Part shown: piece after piece, positions 7,180 through 16,299 of the stretch | How the letters are laid out: each line of letters opens with the position of its first letter | Numbering within the stretch: position 1 is the stretch's first letter | NCBI RefSeq assembly: GCF_000282035.1 | Contig: NZ_AKKA01000068.1 | Coordinates: 111,979 to 175,978 of the forward strand | Reading direction: 5' to 3' | DNA length: 64,000 nt | Source: Rhizobium sp. CF122 | Lineage (GTDB): Bacteria > Pseudomonadota > Alphaproteobacteria > Rhizobiales > Rhizobiaceae | Notes under the pieces: model-generated | Databases searched by the model: none | What the model was told of the DNA's origin: nothing | The model's input: the letters and a program-made list of their open reading frames with translations, nothing else | Position numbers and translations under genes: made by a program

Positions 7180-9072
7180 ATGTTCGATCTTCTGAGAAGA
7201 GCTGCTCACACCTGGGTTGCCAAGCTCCTCATGCTGCTTCTGGTCGCCTCTTTCGGCATCTGGGGTATATCCCGCCAGCTGGTATCAGGCGGCAACAGCA
7301 CGACCGTTGTCAGCGTCGGAGATCAGCATGTGGACGTCAACGAATTTCGCCTGGCCTACCAGCGGCAGGTCGCAAATCTCAGCCAACAGTTCGGGATGCG
7401 GCTGACGGCCGATCAGGCCCGCGCCTTCGGCGTTGAACAGCAGGTACTGGCGCAGCTGGTTGCCGGCGCGTCGCTGGATCAGTTGGCGGAAGACATGAAC
7501 CTCGGTCTGTCGCAGGATCGCCTTGCGCAGCTGATCGGCGATGATCCGGCCTTCAAGGCCGTTAACGGTCAGTTCGACCGCACCCTCTTTGCATCGCGAC
7601 TGCGCAATGCCGGCATCCGCGAAGACGACTACATTAAGGAGCGCAGCAAGGTTGCCGTTCGCAGCCAGATCGTTGACGCTGTCTCGAACGGCTTCGCGGC
7701 GCCGAAGACGCTCGTCGATGCCCTCAAGCTCTATCGCCAGGAAAGCCGCGGCATCGATTACCTGTTGCTGACAAATGCCAATATCGAACCGATCAAGGCG
7801 CCCGCCGAGGATGTGCTCGCCAAATGGTTCGAAGGCGCCAAGACGCGCTACCGCGCACCGGAATACCGGAAGGTTGCCTTCCTCAAGCTTCAGCCGGAAG
7901 ATATCGCCGATGCCGCCTCTGTCACGGATGACCAGATTCGCGAAGACTTTGAAAAGCGCAAGGATAGTTTCCGCACGCTGGAGACGCGCACGATCGAGCA
8001 GCTCACTTTCCAGAGCAAGGATCTTGCCAATGCCGCGGTGGCAGCACTGAAAACCGGCACGACTTTCGATCAGCTGGTGACTGATCAGGGCAAGACGGCA
8101 ACCGACGTATTCCTGGGCGAGTTCTCCAAGGACAAGGTTCCGGATCAAGCCATCGCGGATGCGGCCTTTGCTGTTTCGAAGGACGGCGGAACAACGCCGG
8201 TTGTCGATGGTACCTTCGGCCCGGTTGTGCTCCGTGTCAGCAACATCAAGCCTGAGAGCATCAAGAGCCTTGACGAGGTCAAGGAAGAGATCCGCAAGCA
8301 ATTGGCTGTTTCCAACGCTTCCCAGGAGCTTATCAACGTACACGATCAGATCGAGGATCTGCGCGGCTCCGGCTCGACGCTGGAACAAATTGCAGAGCAG
8401 CTTAAGCTTAAGGCAGTCGTGATCGATGCCGTCGACGCCACGGGCCTCGACAAGGATGGCAACGAGGTCAAGGATATTCCGGCCAAGCAGCAGGTTCTTG
8501 GCGCGGCCTTCCGGACCGACGCCGGGGCGGACGCTCCTTCCCTTTCGATCGGTACCGACGGCTATCTCTGGTTCGACGTTCGCGACGTGACGCCGGAGCG
8601 CGATCGGCCGCTCAGCGAGGTGCATGACAAGGCAGTCGCCGACTGGACCGCCGAACAGCAGAAGCTCGAGCTCGCCAAAAAGGCCGAGGAACTGAAGCAG
8701 CAGGCACAGAAGGGAACGCCGCTCGCCGATATCGCCGCACCTCTTGGTATCACGGTCGAAAGCAAGAGTGGCATTACCCGCGGCACCGACGACGCCGTGC
8801 TCGGCCGGGCTGGTGTCAACGCCGCATTCTCGGGTCCGATCGACACGATTGCCAATGCCGTCGGCGGCGACCCGACGACGCAAATCCTTCTCAAGGTCAC
8901 TGAAGTGAACACGGAACCGACGGGTGACGTGCTCAACAATCAGGACCAGCAGATCACAGCAACGGCAAACGCGGCCGGCGACGACATTCTCGATCAGATG
9001 GTCAACCTGCTGCAAACGCAGTACGGCGCATCGATCAATCAGTCTCTCGCCGATCAGGCGGCAGTCCGCTAA
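7180..9072 (+). CDS. ppiD: PpiD-type periplasmic peptidyl-prolyl isomerase/chaperone
   Basis: 630 residues. A short cytoplasmic N-terminus is followed by one membrane helix (about residues 13-32, LLMLLLVASFGIWGI), a SurA-N-like chaperone region, a parvulin-like segment in the middle (about 240-360), and a charged C-terminal region. The size and single N-terminal anchor fit PpiD rather than SurA. PpiD works beside the Sec translocon, binding proteins as they emerge into the periplasm, and its parvulin domain is often catalytically weak. It is followed 15 bases later by trpD, an association common in rhizobia. Confidence 0.92.
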   Translation: MFDLLRRAAHTWVAKLLMLLLVASFGIWGISRQLVSGGNSTTVVSVGDQHVDVNEFRLAYQRQVANLSQQFGMRLTADQARAFGVEQQVLAQLVAGASLDQLAEDMNLGLSQDRLAQLIGDDPAFKAVNGQFDRTLFASRLRNAGIREDDYIKERSKVAVRSQIVDAVSNGFAAPKTLVDALKLYRQESRGIDYLLLTNANIEPIKAPAEDVLAKWFEGAKTRYRAPEYRKVAFLKLQPEDIADAASVTDDQIREDFEKRKDSFRTLETRTIEQLTFQSKDLANAAVAALKTGTTFDQLVTDQGKTATDVFLGEFSKDKVPDQAIADAAFAVSKDGGTTPVVDGTFGPVVLRVSNIKPESIKSLDEVKEEIRKQLAVSNASQELINVHDQIEDLRGSGSTLEQIAEQLKLKAVVIDAVDATGLDKDGNEVKDIPAKQQVLGAAFRTDAGADAPSLSIGTDGYLWFDVRDVTPERDRPLSEVHDKAVADWTAEQQKLELAKKAEELKQQAQKGTPLADIAAPLGITVESKSGITRGTDDAVLGRAGVNAAFSGPIDTIANAVGGDPTTQILLKVTEVNTEPTGDVLNNQDQQITATANAAGDDILDQMVNLLQTQYGASINQSLADQAAVR

Positions 9073-9087
9073 GGGGAACACAAGCGC

Positions 9088-10104
9088 ATGACCGATCTGA
9101 AGCCGCTTTTGGCGAAGGCTGCGAGCCGCGAGCCGCTGACACGCGAGGAGGCTCGCGAGGCCTTCGACATTCTGATGTCCGGTCAGGCGACCCCTTCGCA
9201 GATCGGTGGCTTCCTGATGGCATTGCGCGTCCGCGGTGAAACAGTCGACGAGATTGTCGGCGCCGTGACGACGATGCGCGCCAAGATGCTCACCGTCGAC
9301 GCGCCGGCCGACGCAATCGACATCGTCGGAACCGGTGGCGACGCAAGCGGCACCTACAATATCTCGACGCTGGCCGCCCTTATCGTCGCCGGTGCCGGTG
9401 TCCCTGTGGCCAAGCATGGCAACCGCGCTCTGAGCTCGAAATCTGGCGCCGCAGATAGCCTCGCCGCTCTCGGCGTCAGGCTGGATGTAACCCCCGAGGT
9501 GATCTCGCGCTGCATTCGTGAGGCTGGTGTGGGCTTCATGTTCGCCCAGCAGCATCACTCGGCGATGCGTCACGTCGGTCCGACACGCGTCGAACTCGGC
9601 ACGCGCACGATCTTCAATTTGCTAGGCCCCCTCTCCAATCCGGCCGGTGTTCGCCGCCAATTGCTTGGCGTCTACGCGCCGCAGTGGGTTGTGCCAATTG
9701 CCGAGGTCATGCGCGATCTGGGCTCCGAAAGCGTGTGGGTCGTCCATGGCAACGGCCTCGACGAAATCACCACAACAGGAAAGACGAGTGTCGCAGCACT
9801 CGAGGGGGGCAAGATCCGCACGTTCGAATTGTCTCCCGCAGATTTCGGCGTCGAGCCTTGCCGGTTGGAGGCCATCAAGGGCGGAGATGGTGTCGTGAAT
9901 GCGGCCGCTCTGCGCGACGTCCTGAGCGGCGCAAAGAACGCTTACCGCGATATCGCGCTTGCCAACGCGGCGGCTTCGCTGGTCATATCGGGCAAAGCTG
10001 AGATGCTCCAGGATGGTATGCGTCTTGCTGCGCAGTCTCTGGACAGCGGTGCAACGGCCGCGGCCCTCGATAAACTCATCGCCGTGTCGAACGACATCGA
10101 CTAG
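9088..10104 (+). CDS. trpD: Anthranilate phosphoribosyltransferase
   Basis: 338 residues, full length. It transfers phosphoribose from PRPP to anthranilate, the second step of tryptophan synthesis. The PRPP-binding [14 protein letters not shown] (about residues 75-88) and the following [21 protein letters not shown] are textbook. AGGGGA precedes the ATG. It is first of a tight run with trpC (9-base gap), moaC and moeA, so tryptophan and molybdopterin synthesis genes are probably cotranscribed. The rest of the trp pathway is not in the window. Confidence 0.97.
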   Translation: MTDLKPLLAKAASREPLTREEAREAFDILMSGQATPSQIGGFLMALRVRGETVDEIVGAVTTMRAKMLTVDAPADAIDIVGTGGDASGTYNISTLAALIVAGAGVPVAKHGNRALSSKSGAADSLAALGVRLDVTPEVISRCIREAGVGFMFAQQHHSAMRHVGPTRVELGTRTIFNLLGPLSNPAGVRRQLLGVYAPQWVVPIAEVMRDLGSESVWVVHGNGLDEITTTGKTSVAALEGGKIRTFELSPADFGVEPCRLEAIKGGDGVVNAAALRDVLSGAKNAYRDIALANAAASLVISGKAEMLQDGMRLAAQSLDSGATAAALDKLIAVSNDID

Positions 10105-10113
10105 GATAGAGCC

Positions 10114-10926
10114 ATGACCGACATCCTGAAGAAGATCGAACTCTACAAGCGCGAAGAGATCGCCGCCGCAAAGGCGAAAGTGTCGCTGGCCGATCTGAAG
10201 GCGATGCAGGCGGATCAATCGGCGACGCGCGGCTTTCACCGTTCGCTGGTTGCGAAGCGAGAGGCTGGTGAATACGGCCTGATCGCTGAGATCAAGAAGG
10301 CCAGTCCTTCCAAGGGGCTGATCAGGCCCGATTTCGATCCGCCGTCGCTGGCCAAGGCTTATGAACTTGGAGGTGCGGCCTGCCTTTCGGTATTGACGGA
10401 TACGCCGAGCTTTCAGGGTGCGCCGGAATTCCTGATGACGGCGCGTGCGGCGTGTTCGCTACCGGCACTGCGCAAGGATTTCATGTTCGAGACCTACCAG
10501 GTGCAGGAAGCGCGTGCCTGGGGTGCCGATTGCATCCTGCTGATCATGGCCTCACTTTCGGATGACGATGCAATGCGCCTCGAGGATGAGGCCTTCGACC
10601 TTGGCATGGATGTACTGGTGGAAGTCCATGATGCCGTGGAAATGGAGCGTGCACTGAAACTCTCCTCCTCGCTCGTTGGCATCAACAATCGCAATCTCCG
10701 AACATTCGAAGTCAGCCTTGAGGTCAGCGAGCAACTCGCCCCAATGGTTCCAGAGGATCGCCTGCTGGTGGGCGAAAGCGGCATCTTCACGAATGCTGAT
10801 TGCAACCGTCTCCAGGCGGTTGGCATTAACACCTTCCTGGTTGGTGAGAGCCTCATGCGCAAGGAGGACGTAACGGCCGCGACGCGTGCGCTGCTCTTCG
10901 GCGAAGCCGTGCTGGCGGCCGAGTGA
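10114..10926 (+). CDS. trpC: Indole-3-glycerol phosphate synthase
   Basis: 270 residues, monofunctional TIM barrel. It closes the ring of CdRP to form indole-3-glycerol phosphate with loss of CO2 and water. Catalytic and phosphate-binding motifs are intact: [10 protein letters not shown] (catalytic Lys), [19 protein letters not shown] and VGESGI. It lies nine bases after trpD, and its stop codon is followed after one base by the moaC ATG. Confidence 0.97.
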   Translation: MTDILKKIELYKREEIAAAKAKVSLADLKAMQADQSATRGFHRSLVAKREAGEYGLIAEIKKASPSKGLIRPDFDPPSLAKAYELGGAACLSVLTDTPSFQGAPEFLMTARAACSLPALRKDFMFETYQVQEARAWGADCILLIMASLSDDDAMRLEDEAFDLGMDVLVEVHDAVEMERALKLSSSLVGINNRNLRTFEVSLEVSEQLAPMVPEDRLLVGESGIFTNADCNRLQAVGINTFLVGESLMRKEDVTAATRALLFGEAVLAAE

Positions 10927-10927
10927 G

Positions 10928-11428
10928 ATGAGCGGTGGCCAAACCGGACTGACCCACATTGATGCCTCCGGCGAGGCGCATATGGTCGATGTCAGCGATA
11001 AGGTCGAGACAACAAGGGTTGCGACCGCCGAAGGCCACGTGCGAATGGCGGCTGCGACGCTCGATCTCATTCGCACGGGCAATGCGAAAAAGGGTGATGT
11101 GATCGGCGCGGCGCGCCTTGCCGGCATCATGGCGGCCAAGCAGACGAGCAATCTGATCCCGCTCTGCCACCCCCTAATGCTTACGAAGGTTTCGGTCGAC
11201 ATCACGGAGGATACCGACCTACCCGGCCTGCGCGTCAGTGCAACGGCGAAGCTGACGGGCAAGACCGGCGTCGAAATGGAAGCGTTGACGGCCGTTTCCG
11301 TTGCCTGCCTGACGATATACGATATGGCCAAGGCTGCCGATAAAGCCATGGAAATCGGCGGCATCAGGCTGCTCGAAAAATCGGGCGGCAAGTCCGGAGA
11401 CTTTCGTCATCCGGAGTACGGCAAATGA
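10928..11428 (+). CDS. moaC: Cyclic pyranopterin monophosphate synthase
   Basis: 166 residues. It acts with MoaA to turn GTP into cyclic pyranopterin monophosphate, the first step of molybdenum cofactor synthesis. The signature [13 protein letters not shown] and the [17 protein letters not shown] stretch near the C-terminus carry the active-site residues. The ATG at 10928 directly follows the trpC stop; the frame extends upstream but overlaps trpC. It overlaps moeA by the four bases ATGA. Confidence 0.96.
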   Translation: MSGGQTGLTHIDASGEAHMVDVSDKVETTRVATAEGHVRMAAATLDLIRTGNAKKGDVIGAARLAGIMAAKQTSNLIPLCHPLMLTKVSVDITEDTDLPGLRVSATAKLTGKTGVEMEALTAVSVACLTIYDMAKAADKAMEIGGIRLLEKSGGKSGDFRHPEYGK

Positions 11429-12648
11429 GCATGCTCCCCGTTGCCGAGGCGCAAGATCAGTTGCTGTCGCGCGCCAAGCCGGTTCAGACGAGCGAAATCG
11501 TTTCCTTGCAGGAGGCCGAGGGCCGCGTGCTGGCAACTGACGTTGCGGCCAAACTGACGCAACCGCCGTTCAATGCTTCCGCAATGGATGGATATGCGCT
11601 ACGCCGCGAGGATGCTCCAGAGCCCGGCGCCGAGTTGAAGCTCATCGGCACGTCGTCCGCCGGTCGTGGGTTCGACGGTGCCGTCGGCAAAGGCGAGACG
11701 GTGCGGATATTCACCGGCGCCCCGGTTCCTTCAGGCGCGGACAGCGTGTTGCTCCAGGAGGATGCGGAGAAGATCGACGGCGGCATCCGCACGACATTCA
11801 CTGTTCGTATTGGCCAGCACATCCGGCCGCGGGGGCAGGACTTTCTTGAAGGCGAAGCTGTACTCAAGGCGGGGACTGCGCTGGACTTCTCGCGCCTAAC
11901 CGTAGCGGCTGGAATGAACCATGCGGTACTCGAGGTCTGGCGCAAGCCGGTAGTCGCGTTGCTCGCCACCGGTGACGAATTACTGCCGCCCGGGAGCTCG
12001 CCGGCTCCCGCTCAGATCATTGCGTCAAGCACCTTCGGTATAGCTGCGCTGGCGCGCAAGGCTGGCGCCGATGTTCTCGATCTCGGGATTGTACCCGACG
12101 ACAAGCGCGCGATTTCGGCTGCGGTCGAGCGCGCCCGGCAGGCTGAGGTCGACGTCATCGTGACGCTTGGCGGGGCGTCGGTGGGCGACCACGATCTGGT
12201 GCAGGCGGCGCTGCTCGCCGCGGGGATGAAACTCGATTTCTGGCGGATCGCCATGCGCCCGGGCAAACCGTTAATGGTGGGCAGGTTCGACGAGACGCAT
12301 GTTATTGGTTTGCCCGGCAACCCGGTATCGAGTCTGGTCTGCGGGCTGCTGTTCCTGGAGCCTTTGATTCGCAAACTTGCCTCACTTCCGCCGGTCAAGC
12401 GCGAGGCAAAGGTGGAGACGACAGCAACGCTCCGTGCCAATGACCAGCGACAGGACTATGTGCGAGCCACGCTGTCGCGATCGTCATCAGGCGCATTGAC
12501 GGCGAAGCCGTTCAGCAAGCAAGACTCGTCGATGATGAAGATATTCGCCCAGGCCGACTGCTTAATTATCCGACCGCCGCATGCACCGGAACTGCCCGCG
12601 GGAAGTCCCTGCCCGGTGATATTGTTAAGGCCAGACCTTCTCGACTGA
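11425..12648 (+). CDS. moeA: Molybdopterin molybdenumtransferase
   Basis: 407 residues, usual length. It inserts molybdate into adenylylated molybdopterin. Motifs include [10 protein letters not shown] near residue 52, the [12 protein letters not shown] loop, TGDEL, the MoCF-type GGASVGDHD and the GLPGNPVSS segment. Coupled to moaC by an ATGA overlap. In several Rhizobiaceae genomes, from memory, lexA follows moeA; here an ACT-domain gene does. Confidence 0.96.
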   Translation: MSMLPVAEAQDQLLSRAKPVQTSEIVSLQEAEGRVLATDVAAKLTQPPFNASAMDGYALRREDAPEPGAELKLIGTSSAGRGFDGAVGKGETVRIFTGAPVPSGADSVLLQEDAEKIDGGIRTTFTVRIGQHIRPRGQDFLEGEAVLKAGTALDFSRLTVAAGMNHAVLEVWRKPVVALLATGDELLPPGSSPAPAQIIASSTFGIAALARKAGADVLDLGIVPDDKRAISAAVERARQAEVDVIVTLGGASVGDHDLVQAALLAAGMKLDFWRIAMRPGKPLMVGRFDETHVIGLPGNPVSSLVCGLLFLEPLIRKLASLPPVKREAKVETTATLRANDQRQDYVRATLSRSSSGALTAKPFSKQDSSMMKIFAQADCLIIRPPHAPELPAGSPCPVILLRPDLLD

Positions 12649-12702
12649 GGCCGTTTTATTTGTGGTGCCGGGTATGACTGGCGAACTGAAGGCAGGATTG
12701 CG

Positions 12703-13119
12703 ATGACGAATGAGACCGTTCGGGACACGCATGCGATGCTGTCCGGCATGACGCCCACCCTCATGGAGGGTGAGTTCGTATTCTGCGTGACCTCAGACCA
12801 GGATGTCGCCAGGCTTGCGGCTCCCGATGCGCTGGCCTGGTTTCGTGAGCGTGAAGGAATCTCCCTGATCCTCTCGAAGAGCCGGGCAGCGGAACTCGGT
12901 TTCAATTGCGATGTGCCGATGCGGCGTATCGTTCTGGAAGTCTTTTCGTCGCTGGAAGGTGTGGGCTTGACGGCCGCGGTTGCCTCCGAATTGGCAGCCC
13001 ATTCAATGCCGTGCAACATGGTAGCAGCCTACCATCACGATCACGTCTTCGTTCCAGCTGCCATGGCGGACTTGGCGCTGGACGCCTTGCTGAAGCTACA
13101 GAAAGCATCGTCTAACTGA
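12703..13119 (+). CDS. ACT-domain protein (DUF2241 type)
   Basis: 138 residues. The pattern GEFVFCVTSDQDVARL then FREREGISLILSKSRA, followed by VPMRRIVLEVFSSLEGVGLTAAVASEL, fits a pair of ACT-like folds as in DUF2241/ACT_7 proteins. These bind small ligands such as amino acids; the ligand here is unknown. It begins 54 bases after moeA, on the same strand, and converges on the methyltransferase gene. No enzyme domain is fused. Confidence 0.8.
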   Translation: MTNETVRDTHAMLSGMTPTLMEGEFVFCVTSDQDVARLAAPDALAWFREREGISLILSKSRAAELGFNCDVPMRRIVLEVFSSLEGVGLTAAVASELAAHSMPCNMVAAYHHDHVFVPAAMADLALDALLKLQKASSN

Positions 13120-13125
13120 GCGTCC

Positions 13126-13827
13126 TCATCGATCAGCCGGATGCGGCAGCGTGAATACGCCGCCAATGGCAGCCTGTCCGGTCGAAGAGTCGCCAAAATC
13201 GGGGACGGCATATTCCGCGATAAGCTCCAACGCTGCGCGCGGCAGTGACCGTCTGCCCGGATCCCCTATGAGCACCTCGATGCCCGCCTTGCGACTGGCC
13301 GTAAGGAACTGCAAAACTCTCTGCGCAAGCTGGGCACTGTAGAAGACATCCCCCGCAAGAATAATATCGACGTCGGGCGGGTCGCCTGCGAGAACATCAG
13401 CGCTCGTTACTTCAACTGTCACGCCGTTCGCTTCGGCGTTGAGAGCGATTACCGCGATCGCGTTCGTGTCGATCTCCGCTGCAATCACCCGGGATGCTCC
13501 GCATTTTCGAGCCGCGATCCCGACTATGCCCGAACCTGCGCCGAGATCGAGGATGCGACGATTGCGAACGATGTCTCGATGCTCCAGGATATGGCGAGCA
13601 AGTAGGGTTCCGCCGGCCCAGTTATAGGCCCAATAAGGCGGTGAATCCTCCTCGTCGCTGGATCTGAGACGCGAGAGCCCACTGCCGGGATGAGCTGTAT
13701 AAAGCTGTATCTCAGGCAAGCCGGGTGCCGGTTTCAGTTGCAGGTTTTCGACGATAAAGGTGTGAACATCCACTAGCGAGAGAGCGCCGCGATTTGGGCT
13801 ACGCTCACGGCGGTGCAGTCCCCTCAT
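13126..13827 (-). CDS. Class I SAM-dependent methyltransferase, ETF-beta lysine methyltransferase-like
   Basis: About 233 residues. The SAM-binding motif I ILDLGAGSGIVGIAA and the acidic residue ending strand 2 (IAAEID) are present, and the post-II motif reads ILAGDVFYS. The EDSPPYWAYNWAGGTLLARHIL lead-in resembles the family that methylates the beta subunit of electron transfer flavoprotein. Substrate assignment is inference. The start is uncertain: the ATG at 13827 has a GGGAAGG very close to it, and a GTG further in (VDVHTFIVENL) is possible. It converges with the ACT gene across six bases. Confidence 0.75.
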   Translation of the reverse strand: MRGLHRRERSPNRGALSLVDVHTFIVENLQLKPAPGLPEIQLYTAHPGSGLSRLRSSDEEDSPPYWAYNWAGGTLLARHILEHRDIVRNRRILDLGAGSGIVGIAARKCGASRVIAAEIDTNAIAVIALNAEANGVTVEVTSADVLAGDPPDVDIILAGDVFYSAQLAQRVLQFLTASRKAGIEVLIGDPGRRSLPRAALELIAEYAVPDFGDSSTGQAAIGGVFTLPHPADR

Positions 13828-13846
13828 TCCCTTCCCACTCGCCCAA

Positions 13847-14278
13847 TCAATAATTCTTCATCGCCAGATGCGGCATCCCGCCATCCGGGAACTCGTTGCC
13901 GAACGCGACGAATCCGAAGCGTTCGTAGAGGGCTATTTTGTCACTTTGTGCCGTCAGATAAAATCGATTCTCACGAACGGATCGGTGCTCGTTCATCGCA
14001 TAGGTCAACATCGCGCTCGCGACACCGTGTCCGCGCCATGCCTTGCTGACCGCGACGCGGCCGATTTTCACATGCTCCTTCGCATGGATGATCCGGAGTG
14101 TCCCGCAAACCTCGCCGCCCGCCACAGCGACGACATGATGCGCCGTGAGGTCAAGCGCATCGAATTCTTCATCGGCAGGTACATTCTGTTCGGCGATGAA
14201 GACCGCACGTCGGAGCTTGAACGCCTCGTTGCAAAGGGTGCTGAAAACAGGAACCGGTAAGACGATCATATTTGCCAT
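13847..14278 (-). CDS. GNAT family N-acetyltransferase
   Basis: 143 residues from the ATG at 14278, which has a GGGAGAGGA site. The acetyl-CoA-binding V(K)IGRVAVSKAWRGHGVASAML pattern (motif A) and the C-terminal FYLTAQSDKIALYERFGFVAFG are diagnostic. It resembles the ElaA/YjcF-like subgroup; the substrate cannot be told. It follows the DEAD-box helicase gene, separated by a hairpin at 14300-14324. Confidence 0.88.
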   Translation of the reverse strand: MANMIVLPVPVFSTLCNEAFKLRRAVFIAEQNVPADEEFDALDLTAHHVVAVAGGEVCGTLRIIHAKEHVKIGRVAVSKAWRGHGVASAMLTYAMNEHRSVRENRFYLTAQSDKIALYERFGFVAFGNEFPDGGMPHLAMKNY

Positions 14279-14299
14279 TATCCTCTCCCCTGTCTCTAG

Positions 14300-14324
14300 C
14301 GGCGACGCAAAAACTGCGTCGCCG
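14300..14324 (-). terminator. Hairpin between helicase and GNAT genes
   Basis: Ten-pair stem with a five-base loop (CGGCGACGCA with its complement). No U-run follows on the minus strand, so it may only weaken read-through or stabilise the helicase messenger's 3' end. Confidence 0.45.
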
Positions 14325-14333
14325 TTGGGATGG

Positions 14334-16202
14334 TTATCCCTTCTTTTTTGAGAACTTGGGCTTCGGGCCACCGCTGCCCTTGCCCTCGAACTTCGGCTTG
14401 CCCGGCTTCTTGCCCCAGGGCTTTGAATCGCGTCGCTCGTCGCCCTCGCTGCGGGCTTCCTTGCGGAACTTATCCTTCGGGCGGTCGTCGCTGAATTCAC
14501 GACGCTCGCCAAAGGCCTTCTTACCAGCATAGGGTTTCAAGGCTGTTGGTTTGCTGAAATCGGGTGTGCCGTCGAGGGGCGTGACGCGGATGCCGCGCTC
14601 CATCGTCTTGTTCTGACCGATCGACTGCAGGAAGCTGTCGGCGCGGGCCGCTGAAATCTCGACGTAAGTTTCGTCGGTCTGCATCTTGATCGCGCCGATC
14701 TCTCGTTTCGTCAGATTGCCGTTTCGGCAAAGCATCGGGATCAGCCAGCGTGGCTCTGCATTCTGCTTGCGGCCGACCGAAATCGAAAACCAGACGCTCG
14801 CCCCGAAGTCATCGCGCGGACCCTTCTGATACGGTTCGCGTGGCTCGTCGGCGGTCTCGCGGCGCTTGCCACCGCGGCTGTCCTGGACCGAGACCTCGAC
14901 CAGATCCTCCGGTGCAGACTGGTTGGAGCGGTAGAGATTGACGAAGGCCGCGGCGAGCTTTTCGGCCCCATGCGTATCGAGAAGCCGCTTGACCAGGTCC
15001 TGAGCTTCCTCGCTCGGCGCTTCCTCGAAGATGGGGTCGGCAAGCAGACGCGCTTCGTCGCGTGCCGTGACCTCTTCCGCTGACGGTGGACGAGCCCATG
15101 CGGCCGAGATGCCGGCATTGCCAAGAAGGCGTTCAGCCTTGCGGCGCACGTTCAGCGGCACGATCAGTGCACTAACGCCCTTGCGGCCGGCGCGACCTGT
15201 GCGACCGCTGCGGTGAAGCAGAGTTTCGGGATTGGTCGGCAGGTCCGCGTGAATGACGAGGTCGAGGCCGGGAAGGTCGATACCGCGGGCGGCGACATCC
15301 GTCGCGATACAGACGCGAGCACGTCCATCGCGCATCGCCTGCAGTGCATGGCTGCGTTCGTTCTGTGTCAGCTCGCCAGACAAGGCGACGACGTGGAAGT
15401 TGCGATTGTGAAAGCGAGCGGTGAGATGGTTGACCGCCGCTCGCGTCGAACAGAACACGATTGCATTAGTTGCTTCGTAGTACCGCAGGACGTTGATGAT
15501 TGCGTTCTCGCGGTCGCTTGGCGACACGACAAGAGCCCGATACTCGATGTCCCCATGTTGCTTTTCTTCGGTCGCCGTCGCGATCCGCACCGCGTTCTTC
15601 TGGTAGCTCTTCGCCAGCTTAGCAATGGCCGCCGGAACGGTTGCTGAGAACATCAGGGTCCGACGGTCATCCGGCGAGGAATCCAGAATGAACTCGAGAT
15701 CTTCGCGGAAGCCGAGGTCGAGCATTTCGTCGGCTTCATCAAGCACGACGGCCTTGAGTGCAGAAATGTCGAGCGCGCGCCGGCGGATGTGATCGCAGAG
15801 GCGACCGGGTGTGCCGACGACGATATGGGAACCCCGCTCCAGCGCGCGGCGCTCGCTGCGGATGTCCATGCCGCCGACGCAGCTGACGATCAGGGCACCT
15901 GTTGCTTCGTAAAGCCATTCTAGCTCGCGCTTGACTTGGAGCGCGAGTTCTCGCGTCGGCGCGATCACGAGCGCCAGCGGTTCGGCCGCAGGCCCAAAAC
16001 GGTCCTCGTTTTCCAGTAGCGTGGGCGCCAGCGCGAGGCCGAAGGCGACGGTCTTGCCGGAGCCGGTCTGGGCCGAAACGAGGGCGTCCGACGCGGCAAG
16101 CGCAGGGTCGAGCATGGACTTTTGAACCGGCGTCAGCTCGGTATAGCCGCGTTTCACCAACGCCTTGGCGATCGCCGGAACGACGCCGCTAAAATCTGTC
16201 AT
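14334..16202 (-). CDS. DEAD-box ATP-dependent RNA helicase with DbpA-type RNA-binding domain
   Basis: 622 residues. Q-motif region TELTPVQKSML near 21-31, Walker A AQTGSGKT at 44-51, PTREL at 82-86, DEAD at 155-158, FSATVP, and HRSGRTGRAGRKG complete the helicase core. A DbpA/CsdA-type RNA-binding domain occupies about 460-560 (VWFSISVGRKQ to RVTPLDG), and a Lys/Gly/Pro-rich basic tail ends the protein. Such helicases remodel ribosomal RNA or messenger RNA, often in cold adaptation. The gene is monocistronic or leads into the GNAT gene. Confidence 0.94.
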   Translation of the reverse strand: MTDFSGVVPAIAKALVKRGYTELTPVQKSMLDPALAASDALVSAQTGSGKTVAFGLALAPTLLENEDRFGPAAEPLALVIAPTRELALQVKRELEWLYEATGALIVSCVGGMDIRSERRALERGSHIVVGTPGRLCDHIRRRALDISALKAVVLDEADEMLDLGFREDLEFILDSSPDDRRTLMFSATVPAAIAKLAKSYQKNAVRIATATEEKQHGDIEYRALVVSPSDRENAIINVLRYYEATNAIVFCSTRAAVNHLTARFHNRNFHVVALSGELTQNERSHALQAMRDGRARVCIATDVAARGIDLPGLDLVIHADLPTNPETLLHRSGRTGRAGRKGVSALIVPLNVRRKAERLLGNAGISAAWARPPSAEEVTARDEARLLADPIFEEAPSEEAQDLVKRLLDTHGAEKLAAAFVNLYRSNQSAPEDLVEVSVQDSRGGKRRETADEPREPYQKGPRDDFGASVWFSISVGRKQNAEPRWLIPMLCRNGNLTKREIGAIKMQTDETYVEISAARADSFLQSIGQNKTMERGIRVTPLDGTPDFSKPTALKPYAGKKAFGERREFSDDRPKDKFRKEARSEGDERRDSKPWGKKPGKPKFEGKGSGGPKPKFSKKKG

Positions 16203-16299
16203 GTTGTCTATCTTTCGGAAGTCTCACGCGCACGTTGCGCCTTGGCCGGCAGTTGCCAGCAGAGAAGTTGGCCGTTCCTACTTGGTCAGACGCAAAATG

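Noticed and set aside
7285..9573. 762-codon minus-strand open frame opposite ppiD and trpD
   Set aside because: It is antisense to clear genes and its translation is Arg/Leu-rich without known motifs. High-GC third-position bias explains its length.
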